A stretch of DNA of 64,000 nt from NCBI RefSeq assembly GCF_900114115.1, contig NZ_FORX01000006.1, forward strand, positions 62,001-126,000, in the 5' to 3' direction. The translations under genes and the position numbers were made by a program. The stretch comes from Desulfomicrobium apsheronum. Lineage in GTDB: Bacteria > Desulfobacterota > Desulfovibrionia > Desulfovibrionales > Desulfomicrobiaceae. A model generated the notes under the pieces. That model ran no database searches. It saw only the letters and a program-made list of their open reading frames with translations, and was not told the DNA's origin. Of this stretch, positions 28,198 to 34,783 are shown one piece after another (position 1 is the first letter of the stretch; every line of letters begins with the position of its first letter).

Positions 28198-29010
28198 GTG
28201 ATGGCTCAGGTCAAAACATTGGTAATTACCGGCTACGGTACGAATTGCGAGCGGGAATGCGCCTTTGCGGCGGATCAGGCTGGTTCGGACCAGACCACCA
28301 TCGCTTATTTTTCCGATCTGACGGCGGACAAGATCACCTTGACCGACTACAATTTTCTGATCCTGCCCGGAGGTTTTCTCGACGGCGACGATCTCGGCTC
28401 GGCCCAGGCCGCAGCGTTGCGCTGGCGGCACATGCTGACCAAGAGCGGCAAGTCCCTCATGGAGGAGCTTAAGCGCTTCCTTGACGCGGGCGGCCTCATC
28501 CTTGGCATCTGCAACGGCTTTCAGTTGCTGGTCAAGCTGGGTCTTCTTCCCGCTCTTGATGGCGCCTACTTCACCCGCCAGGTCTCGCTCAGCCACAACG
28601 ATTCGGCCAAGTACGAGGACCGCTGGGTGACGCTGAAGATCAACGCGGAGTCTCCCTGCGTTTTCACCAAGGGGCTCGATTATCTTTACGTCCCCGTCCG
28701 TCACGGCGAGGGCAAGCTCGTTCCTGGTGACGACACGACCCTCTCCCGCCTGCAGGAGCAGAATCTCATCGCCCTGCAATACGTGGATCCGCAGACCCGG
28801 GAAGTGACCCAGGAGTATCCGGCCAATCCCAATGGCTCGCCGCTTGGCATCGCCGGACTGACCGATCCTTCCGGCCGAATCCTCGGGCTCATGCCTCACC
28901 CCGAGGCCTACAATCATCCCACCAACCATCCGCGCTGGACCAGGGGTGAGACTTCCACTCTGGGCACGGAACTGCTCAAGGGCGGGATCGAATATCTGAA
29001 GGCCAGATAG
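28198..29010 (+). CDS. purQ: Phosphoribosylformylglycinamidine synthase subunit PurQ
   Basis: The 270-residue class I glutamine amidotransferase supplies ammonia for the fourth step of purine synthesis. It shows VITGYGTNCERECAFA at the N-terminus, the nucleophile in ILGICNGFQLLVKLG and the MPHPEAYN His/Glu pair. It is longer than the small PurQ of Bacillus (about 227) and resembles the extended form seen in delta-proteobacteria. GGAG sits before the ATG. PurL and PurS are not in the window. Confidence 0.92.
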   Translation: MMAQVKTLVITGYGTNCERECAFAADQAGSDQTTIAYFSDLTADKITLTDYNFLILPGGFLDGDDLGSAQAAALRWRHMLTKSGKSLMEELKRFLDAGGLILGICNGFQLLVKLGLLPALDGAYFTRQVSLSHNDSAKYEDRWVTLKINAESPCVFTKGLDYLYVPVRHGEGKLVPGDDTTLSRLQEQNLIALQYVDPQTREVTQEYPANPNGSPLGIAGLTDPSGRILGLMPHPEAYNHPTNHPRWTRGETSTLGTELLKGGIEYLKAR

Positions 29011-29024
29011 GACGGTTTGAAAAC

Positions 29025-29597
29025 GTGTCCAAAGAGGATGCAAAGATCATTGACAGCGCCCCCATGACTTTCTACTGTGCGCCTTCCCCGACGCCGGGCC
29101 CGGATGACCTGCTGGCCTGGGAGCCCTACATGCACGAGGCGCTGAAGCTTGCGCATCTGGCGGAAGGGCGGGGTGACGTGCCCGTGGGCGCGGTGGTCAT
29201 CGATGGCAGCGGCCAGATTCTGGGCCGGGGCGAGAACAGAACGATATTTGAAAACGATCCCACGGCCCACGCCGAAATCCTGGCCTTGCGAGAGGCCTGC
29301 GCCAAGGTGGGGAATCATCGTCTGACCGACGCCGTGCTGGTGGTGACCCTTGAACCCTGCATCATGTGCCTGGGAGCGGTCATCCAGGCCCGCCTGGCCG
29401 GAGTGGTCTACGCCGCCGCAGACCCCAAGGCCGGATGTCTGGTCAGCCGCATGGACGGCACGGCGCTGCCCTGGAGCAACCACCATTTCTGGTCTCTGGG
29501 CGGGGTTCTGGAACAGGAATGCAGCGCAAAACTGAGCGGCTTTTTCAAACAGCGCCGCCAGGAAAAGAAAATTTCAAAAAACCTCGCGGAGAGGTAG
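29025..29597 (+). CDS. tadA: tRNA-specific adenosine deaminase
   Basis: The 190-residue zinc deaminase converts the wobble adenosine of tRNA-Arg(ACG) to inosine. The catalytic HAE is in DPTAHAEILALREA and the zinc cysteines in LEPCIMCLGAVIQARL. The start is GTG at 29025; an ATG at 29064 is possible, and the 20-30 N-terminal residues are not conserved in the family. The last three codons and stop lie inside the tRNA-Ser gene that follows. Confidence 0.94.
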   Translation: MSKEDAKIIDSAPMTFYCAPSPTPGPDDLLAWEPYMHEALKLAHLAEGRGDVPVGAVVIDGSGQILGRGENRTIFENDPTAHAEILALREACAKVGNHRLTDAVLVVTLEPCIMCLGAVIQARLAGVVYAAADPKAGCLVSRMDGTALPWSNHHFWSLGGVLEQECSAKLSGFFKQRRQEKKISKNLAER

Positions 29598-29683
29598 CGA
29601 AGTCCGGCCGTAACGCGCTCGACTCGAAATCGAGTTACCGGCTAATCCCCGGTACGTGGGTTCGAATCCCACCCTCTCCGCCA
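29588..29683 (+). tRNA. tRNA-Ser(CGA)
   Basis: A class II tRNA with acceptor GGAGAGG pairing with CCTCTCC, anticodon loop CTCGAAA (anticodon CGA, reads UCG), a long variable arm, T-arm GGGTTCGAATCCC and encoded CCA. It overlaps the 3' end of tadA by 10 bp. A strong terminator follows. Confidence 0.97.
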
Positions 29684-29700
29684 TTTCATACTCCAGCACA

Positions 29701-29740
29701 AACCCCGGTTTTCCTAAATCCAAGGAAAACCGGGGTTTAT
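29701..29740 (+). terminator. Rho-independent terminator after tRNA-Ser
   Basis: AACCCCGGTTTTCCT (29701-29715) pairs perfectly with AGGAAAACCGGGGTT (29723-29737) around a 7-base loop, followed by TATTCGTTTT. It may also serve desulforedoxin on the other strand. Confidence 0.9.
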
Positions 29741-29763
29741 TCGTTTTGAGAGACGCTTAAGGA

Positions 29764-29880
29764 CTATTGCTTGACCATGGGCTGATCGCAGCACACGAGT
29801 TCTCCCGCACCGCCTTCCTGCACGAGCACGACGGCACCACACGCTTCACATTTGTAAACTTCACCTTTTTCCGAAGACAT
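29764..29880 (-). CDS. dsr: Desulforedoxin
   Basis: The 38-residue protein [18 protein letters not shown]... ends [11 protein letters not shown]. It closely follows D. gigas desulforedoxin: iron-binding Cys11-x2-Cys14 and the adjacent Cys30-Cys31 pair bind a distorted rubredoxin-type FeS4 centre in a homodimer. It could instead be viewed as a lone N-terminal domain of desulfoferrodoxin; no superoxide reductase domain follows. AAGGAG is 6-7 bp upstream of the ATG. It is probably an electron carrier in oxygen defence. The symbol is the one used for D. gigas and does not mean dissimilatory sulfite reductase. Confidence 0.92.
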   Translation of the reverse strand: MSSEKGEVYKCEACGAVVLVQEGGAGELVCCDQPMVKQ

Positions 29881-30248
29881 AGAATTCTCCTTGTTGAATG
29901 TTGTGGTGGATTATGATTTTTCACAAGGGGCATGCCGGTTGGGCGTTGCGAACGCTTATGAGTGAGCGGCTTGAATCAGTGATGAATACGAAGAGGGGGA
30001 GCGAACGCCGTGGCTCAGCAACCGGGGACCAATCCTGCATCTGTGATGATTCTACGGAATGTTGCGAATTGGTAAGACCATAACAGTGTGTTGGTTTTTG
30101 TGCAATAGCTCGGCCTTGAATGTGCGGGCGTTCTATCTTTTGTGCTTTTTCCCTGTACTTGCGGGGGCTAAGGCCAGATTCGTCCTGCCTTTCGACCCTG
30201 CTTTAATCGGTGCCCAGAACGGGGAATTTGCCCTGTGTTGGCGCTTCG
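29881..30248. other. Intergenic region with no gene recognised
   Basis: The stretch between desulforedoxin and the OmpA gene terminator contains short open frames without ribosome sites or protein-like composition. The desulforedoxin promoter should lie just above 29881; an AT-rich CATAAT on the minus strand near 29915-29925 is a possible -10 only. Confidence 0.4.
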
Positions 30249-30291
30249 TAAAAAAGTTGATCGGCCCTGGGCTTTGCAGCACAGGACCGAT
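30249..30291 (-). terminator. Probable terminator of the OmpA-family lipoprotein gene
   Basis: On the minus strand an imperfect stem (ATCGGTCCTG with CAGGGCCGAT) is followed by CAACTTTTTTA. It lies about 50 bp past the stop codon. Confidence 0.65.
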
Positions 30292-30342
30292 TAGATGAGG
30301 AAATGAGCCGGTCATCCGGCCAAGGCCTGAAGGGGTAGGCCG

Positions 30343-31014
30343 TTAGTAGGTCTGCTGGCCGGAGTTCGGGTTGACGCGGATTTCCACGCGGCGGTTCATC
30401 TGGCGGCCTCCGGGATTGTCGTTAGAGGCAACGGGCCGGGATTCCCCGTAGCCCACGGCGCTGATCCGGGCCGGACTTACTCCGCGTTCCGTGAGCAGGC
30501 GCTGCACGCTCCAGGCGCGTCGTTCGGACAGTCCCTGGTTGTAGGCGTCGGAGCCGGTGCTGTCGGTGTGGCCTTCAACCACGATGGTTGTCTGCGGGTA
30601 CTTGACGAGAATCTGGGCGATGCGTTCGATTTCGTTGTACAGACCGGGCAAAACCACATCGGAGTCCACGTCGAAGGTCACATCCCCCTTGAGGGTCAGG
30701 GCCAGGAGGTCGCCCTCGCGCCGGATCGCCACCTCTTCGGACTGAGCCAGGGCCTGCCGCATTTCGGCTTCCTGGTTGTCCATCATGCGCCCGGCTCCTG
30801 CCCCGGCCAGACCACCGATGGTTGCTCCGGCAGCGGCACCGATGGCCGCGCCCTTGGCGTCACGGCCGATGATACCTCCCAATACCGCGCCTGCGACAGC
30901 GCCTCCGCCCGCACCGTACACGGCGCCCTTGGTGGTCTTGGATTGCTGGTCCATGGTGGCGCAGCCGGTCGCTGCGAACACGACAATCAATGCGATCATA
31001 AAGATTTTTTTCAT
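30343..31014 (-). CDS. OmpA-family outer-membrane lipoprotein (YiaD-like)
   Basis: The 223-residue protein has a lipoprotein signal (MKKIFMIALIVVFAATGCAT, lipobox ATGC), a glycine-zipper segment (AVAGAVLGGIIGRDAKGAAIG) and a C-terminal OmpA peptidoglycan-binding domain with TIVVEGHTDSTGSDAYNQ and SERRAWSVQRLL. It would tether the outer membrane to peptidoglycan. The ATG at 31014 is the only start giving a signal peptide. An excellent sigma-70 promoter precedes it and a terminator follows, so it is monocistronic. Confidence 0.94.
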   Translation of the reverse strand: MKKIFMIALIVVFAATGCATMDQQSKTTKGAVYGAGGGAVAGAVLGGIIGRDAKGAAIGAAAGATIGGLAGAGAGRMMDNQEAEMRQALAQSEEVAIRREGDLLALTLKGDVTFDVDSDVVLPGLYNEIERIAQILVKYPQTTIVVEGHTDSTGSDAYNQGLSERRAWSVQRLLTERGVSPARISAVGYGESRPVASNDNPGGRQMNRRVEIRVNPNSGQQTY

Positions 31015-31057
31015 GGTGATGCCATCCTTTGAGGCTGATGTTTTTGACTGATTTTTA

Positions 31058-31086
31058 AATATAAATCTGTTCCCATGCACCGTCAA
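31058..31086 (-). promoter_or_regulatory. Sigma-70 promoter of the OmpA-family lipoprotein gene
   Basis: On the minus strand TTGACG (31081-31086), exactly 17 bp, then TATATT (31058-31063). Each hexamer has one mismatch to consensus. Predicted start of transcription is about 37 bp before the ATG. Confidence 0.75.
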
Positions 31087-31146
31087 CATTTGCACGGGCA
31101 ACGCGATGCCCGCGTATCCGAAACATAACGTAAACAGCACGCCATG

Positions 31147-32268
31147 TCATGCGGCCCGGACTGAAAATAAGGGGTTTTGGCCGTAAAGTAGGATGTCTCT
31201 TCCCATGGATTGGGCACTGTGGTAAAATGCGAAGAATTGCAAGAGCTTCTGTAGATGGAAGCGTCTGGTCGCCCCGTCTTTGCGCAGTTCGTGCAGTCTC
31301 GTTTCGGATTCGTTCAGGGTCTTTGCCAGCAAGTCCGTCGGGGGTGTCCGGCCGGAAGCGATGCCCCGCATGCTCTCCACCGTGATGGCCGCAAGCTCGC
31401 GCAGTTCCCGGTCCATGATGATCTCGTAGCCCTGTCCCTGTTCACTGTTCAGAGCCTGGAGCATGGTCTGCAAATGTGCGTGGCATTTTTCAAGCGTGCG
31501 GACCTTGAGGCCCAAAAGGTCGGTGTCCTCGTGGTACATCCGTCGCTCATGGCGCAGCACCTTCTGAAAGAGAGCGCGGTCTTCCCTGATATCCGTCTGG
31601 AACTGGTCCAGAAGGTTGGGGGCGAGCCCGGACTGCATGGCCAGGAAGGCGTTCATGATGGCTTCGTAATGCCTGGCGCAGTCTCCGAAGCGCATCATGA
31701 GCCGGGCCTTGAGGGCGGTGCCAGCGCGAACCGGCCACAGGGCGATGCTGACTACGAAGGCCGCAGCCACGCCCACGCCGATCTCCACCACGCGGAGCAT
31801 GCCGAAGACGATGCGGTCGTCCTGGTCGTACCCGGCCAGGACGACGATGCACACGGTGATGGCCGCCATGCGGTATCTGGCGTTGTATCTGGTCATGTAG
31901 GCGCAGAACGCCACCGAGAGGAACAGGGCCAGAACGGTCATGGGCTGCGTCTGGGGAAAGAGCAGGATGGCCGCCAGTCCGATTGCCGCTCCGACGGCCG
32001 TTCCGGAGAAGCGGTACAGGCACATCTGGACGGAGTCCGCGACATAGACCTGCATGACGATGACGGCGGACAACGTCGCCCAGTACCCGAATTTCAGGTC
32101 GAGCAGGTGCGCCACGCCATAAGCCAGCACAGCGGCGATACCGGTTTTCAGGCCATGGCGGATCATGGCCGGATGGGAATCCGGATCGATGAACGGCATG
32201 GCCGGTTTTTCCGGATGCGCCCGGGGCGTTGGGCTCAGGTCAGAGGAATTATCGGCGTTCGTGCTCAT
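31147..32268 (-). CDS. FUSC-family membrane protein (aromatic acid exporter type)
   Basis: The 373-residue protein has an N-terminal half with about six membrane helices (MIRHGLKTGIAAVLAYGVAH, FGYWATLSAVIVMQVYVAD, AAIGLAAILLFP, MTVLALFLSVAFCAYM) and a cytosolic helical C-terminal half (residues 190-373). FUSC proteins such as AaeB export aromatic acids with an AaeA-type periplasmic adaptor, but none is encoded nearby. ATG at 32268 has GGAG upstream and is preferred to the TTG at 32283. It is divergent from the formate dehydrogenase operon. Confidence 0.85.
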   Translation of the reverse strand: MSTNADNSSDLSPTPRAHPEKPAMPFIDPDSHPAMIRHGLKTGIAAVLAYGVAHLLDLKFGYWATLSAVIVMQVYVADSVQMCLYRFSGTAVGAAIGLAAILLFPQTQPMTVLALFLSVAFCAYMTRYNARYRMAAITVCIVVLAGYDQDDRIVFGMLRVVEIGVGVAAAFVVSIALWPVRAGTALKARLMMRFGDCARHYEAIMNAFLAMQSGLAPNLLDQFQTDIREDRALFQKVLRHERRMYHEDTDLLGLKVRTLEKCHAHLQTMLQALNSEQGQGYEIIMDRELRELAAITVESMRGIASGRTPPTDLLAKTLNESETRLHELRKDGATRRFHLQKLLQFFAFYHSAQSMGRDILLYGQNPLFSVRAA

Positions 32269-32393
32269 GCGTGTTTTCTCCAAGCCAGGATCGAAGCCAT
32301 GGCGTCATTCCCATTCCTTTCGTCCATCCCGCCCGGAAAGTCCATTTCGTCCATTTCTGCCCAGCCCGGCGCCTTGGGCCAGCCAGAACCGAT

Positions 32394-32422
32394 TTGCGCA
32401 TTGCCGCTCCCTGCATTATGCT
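32394..32422 (+). promoter_or_regulatory. Possible promoter of the formate dehydrogenase operon
   Basis: TTGCGC, 17 bp, TATGCT lies 37 bp upstream of the assigned GTG start of the first subunit. Each hexamer is only a partial match. Confidence 0.3.
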
Positions 32423-32458
32423 CATGGGCTTACGTATCCCTTCCACTTCAGCAAAAGC

Positions 32459-32938
32459 GTGACCCCATTGACCTCACTCACCCCGGAACAACTCGCCAAG
32501 GCAGACGCCGTCATCGCCGAACATCGCGACATCCCTGGCTCCCTCATCACGGTCCTGCGGCTTTGTCAGGATATCGCCGGATATTTTCCGCTCGAACTCA
32601 TCCGGCATATCGCAGACGGGATGGAACTGCCCGTGTCCAAGGTTTATGGAGTCGTCTCCTTCTATTCGATTTTTTCCCTCAAGCCAAAGGGCCGCCACAC
32701 GGTGCGTGTCTGCACCGGAACGGCCTGCTATGTGCGGGGAGTGCGAGAGGTTCTGGACCGGGTCGAGCACCGCTTCGGGGGCAAGGCCGGGGGCACCTGC
32801 GAGGGCGGCCGTTTCAGCCTTGAGCCCGTGCGCTGTCTGGGCGCCTGCGGCCTGGCGCCGGTCATGGTCGTGGACCGCGACACCCACGGTGGAGTCACGC
32901 CCGATTCGGCCTGCGCCATTCTGGAGGAATACAAATGA
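32459..32938 (+). CDS. NuoE-like [2Fe-2S] subunit of NAD-linked formate dehydrogenase
   Basis: The 159-residue thioredoxin-fold ferredoxin has the NuoE cysteine pattern: VCTGTACYVRG and later VRCLGACGLAPV. It relays electrons between the flavin of the next subunit and the rest of the complex. The start is uncertain: GTG at 32459 gives a length normal for HydC/HndA/FdsG-type subunits; there is no strong ribosome site. Its stop overlaps the next ATG (ATGA), making a three-gene operon with the NuoF-like and formate dehydrogenase subunits. Confidence 0.88.
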   Translation: MTPLTSLTPEQLAKADAVIAEHRDIPGSLITVLRLCQDIAGYFPLELIRHIADGMELPVSKVYGVVSFYSIFSLKPKGRHTVRVCTGTACYVRGVREVLDRVEHRFGGKAGGTCEGGRFSLEPVRCLGACGLAPVMVVDRDTHGGVTPDSACAILEEYK

Positions 32939-34773
32939 CCCCGACCATGAAGCTTGACCGAGCGGGTCTGACGGCGTTGCGAAACCGGGAGCGGGAACTC
33001 CTGGACACGGCCGCCCCGCGCATCTTCTGCTGCAGCGGCACGGGCTGCCACGCCACGGGCTCCCTTCCGCTCATCGAGACCCTGCGCGAGGAAGCCGCGC
33101 GGCAGGGCGACGGCGTGCAGGTCATCGAGACGGGCTGTAACGGCTTCTGCGCCTTGGGGCCGGTGGTCGTCATGCAGCCCGGCGGCATCCTGTACTGCAA
33201 GGTGCGCGTGGAGGACGCGGCCGACGTGGTCGCCTCGGCCGGGGGCGAACCCGTTGAGCGCCTGCTGTACCGGGACCCGAAGGGCACGGCCGTGGCCTCC
33301 ATGGACGAGATCCCCTTCTTCGCCCTGCAGCGCCCCTGGACCCTGCGCAACAAGGGCCGCATCGATCCCGAGAACATCGGCCATGCCATCGCCCGAGAAG
33401 GCTACCAGGGGCTGGCCAAGGCCCTTTTCGACATGGCCCCGGCAGGCATCGTCGAGGAGATGCGCGCCTCCGGCCTGCGCGGACGCGGCGGGGCGGGTTT
33501 TCCCACGGGCCTGAAATGGAAGTTCGCGGCCGCCTCGCCCGGCGACGTCAAGTACGTGCTCTGCAACGCCGACGAAGGCGATCCGGGCGCGTTCATGGAC
33601 CGCTCCATCCTCGAGTCCGACCCGCACGCGGTGCTCGAAGGCATGCTCATCGCGGCCGTGGCCATCGGCTCCCGCCAGGGCTACATCTACTGCCGTTCCG
33701 AATATCCCCTGGCCATCAAACGCCTGACCATCGCCATCGGCCAGGCCCGGGAACTGGGCCTCTTGGGGGAAAACATCCTGGGCAGCGATTTTTCCTTTGA
33801 TCTTGAAATCTACCAGGGCGCGGGCGCCTTTGTCTGCGGCGAGGAGACGGCGCTCATGCGCTCCATCGAGGGAAAGCGCGGCATGCCCGTCCCCCGGCCG
33901 CCGTTTCCGGCGCAGAAGGGCCTGTGGGGCAAGCCGACCATCCTCAACAACGTCGAGACCCTGGCCAATGTCGGCCGCATCATCCGTCTTGGCGGGGCGC
34001 ACTACGCGAGCGTCGGCACCGAGGGCAGCAAGGGCACGAAGGTTTTTGCCCTGTCCGGCGACGTGAACAACATCGGGCTGGTCGAGGTGGACATGGGCAC
34101 GCCCCTGTCCGTGCTGGTCAACGACATCGGCGGCGGGGTGCCGGGCAAGCGCTCATGCAAGGCCGTGCAGCTCGGCGGGCCGTCGGGCGGAAGCATCCCG
34201 GCGCACCTGCTGGACACGCCCGTGGACTACGAGGCCATCAGTCAGGCCGGGGCCATCATGGGCTCGGGCGGGGTCATCGTCATGGACGACCGCACCTGCA
34301 TGGTCGACATGGCCCGCTTCTTCATGGACTTCATCCAGGACGAATCCTGCGGCAAATGCACGCCGTGTCGGGAGGGGACCAGGCGGCAGCTCGAAATTCT
34401 GACCCGCATCTGCGAGGGCAAGGGCGCTCCCGGTGACCTGCGCACCCTCGAAGACCTGGCCGCGGTCATCACCGACGCCTCCCTGTGCGGGTTGGGCCAG
34501 ACCGCGTCCAACCCGATCCTCTCGGCCCTGCGCCACTTCCGGGACGAGTTCGAGGCGCACATCAACGAAAGGCGCTGCCCGGCCAAACGCTGCGTGGCCC
34601 TGCTCAAGTTCGAGGTCCGCGAGGATCTGTGCCGCAAGTGCGGACTGTGCCACAAGGCCTGCCCGGCCGGGGCCGTGATCTGGGCCAAGAAGCAGGTCGC
34701 GCGCATCGACCGGGAAAAATGCGTGCGATGCCTGGCGTGTTTCCAGGCCTGTCCCTTTGACTGCATCGAATGA
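32935..34773 (+). CDS. NuoF-like flavoprotein subunit with extra ferredoxin domains (HydB/HndC type)
   Basis: The 612-residue subunit has an N-terminal thioredoxin-like [2Fe-2S] domain (Cys33, Cys38, Cys68, Cys72). It then has the FMN/NAD domain (RGRGGAGFPTGLKW, NADEGDPGAFMDR, EETALMRSIEG), the [4Fe-4S] site SCGKCTPCREGT, and a C-terminal two-cluster ferredoxin (CRKCGLCHKACP, CVRCLACFQACP). This layout is that of HydB/HndC in NAD(P)-linked, often electron-bifurcating hydrogenases. It would exchange electrons between NAD(P)H, ferredoxin and the formate dehydrogenase subunit. Confidence 0.93.
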   Translation: MTPTMKLDRAGLTALRNRERELLDTAAPRIFCCSGTGCHATGSLPLIETLREEAARQGDGVQVIETGCNGFCALGPVVVMQPGGILYCKVRVEDAADVVASAGGEPVERLLYRDPKGTAVASMDEIPFFALQRPWTLRNKGRIDPENIGHAIAREGYQGLAKALFDMAPAGIVEEMRASGLRGRGGAGFPTGLKWKFAAASPGDVKYVLCNADEGDPGAFMDRSILESDPHAVLEGMLIAAVAIGSRQGYIYCRSEYPLAIKRLTIAIGQARELGLLGENILGSDFSFDLEIYQGAGAFVCGEETALMRSIEGKRGMPVPRPPFPAQKGLWGKPTILNNVETLANVGRIIRLGGAHYASVGTEGSKGTKVFALSGDVNNIGLVEVDMGTPLSVLVNDIGGGVPGKRSCKAVQLGGPSGGSIPAHLLDTPVDYEAISQAGAIMGSGGVIVMDDRTCMVDMARFFMDFIQDESCGKCTPCREGTRRQLEILTRICEGKGAPGDLRTLEDLAAVITDASLCGLGQTASNPILSALRHFRDEFEAHINERRCPAKRCVALLKFEVREDLCRKCGLCHKACPAGAVIWAKKQVARIDREKCVRCLACFQACPFDCIE

Positions 34774-34783
34774 CGGGAGCGCC

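Noticed and set aside
30133-30315. 60-codon minus-strand frame after the OmpA gene
   Set aside because: It spans the terminator hairpin, has no ribosome site and no protein-like features.
31255-32823. 522-codon plus-strand open frame across the FUSC gene
   Set aside because: It is the complement of a convincing membrane protein gene and its translation is rich in His/Gly/Asp without any recognisable domain.
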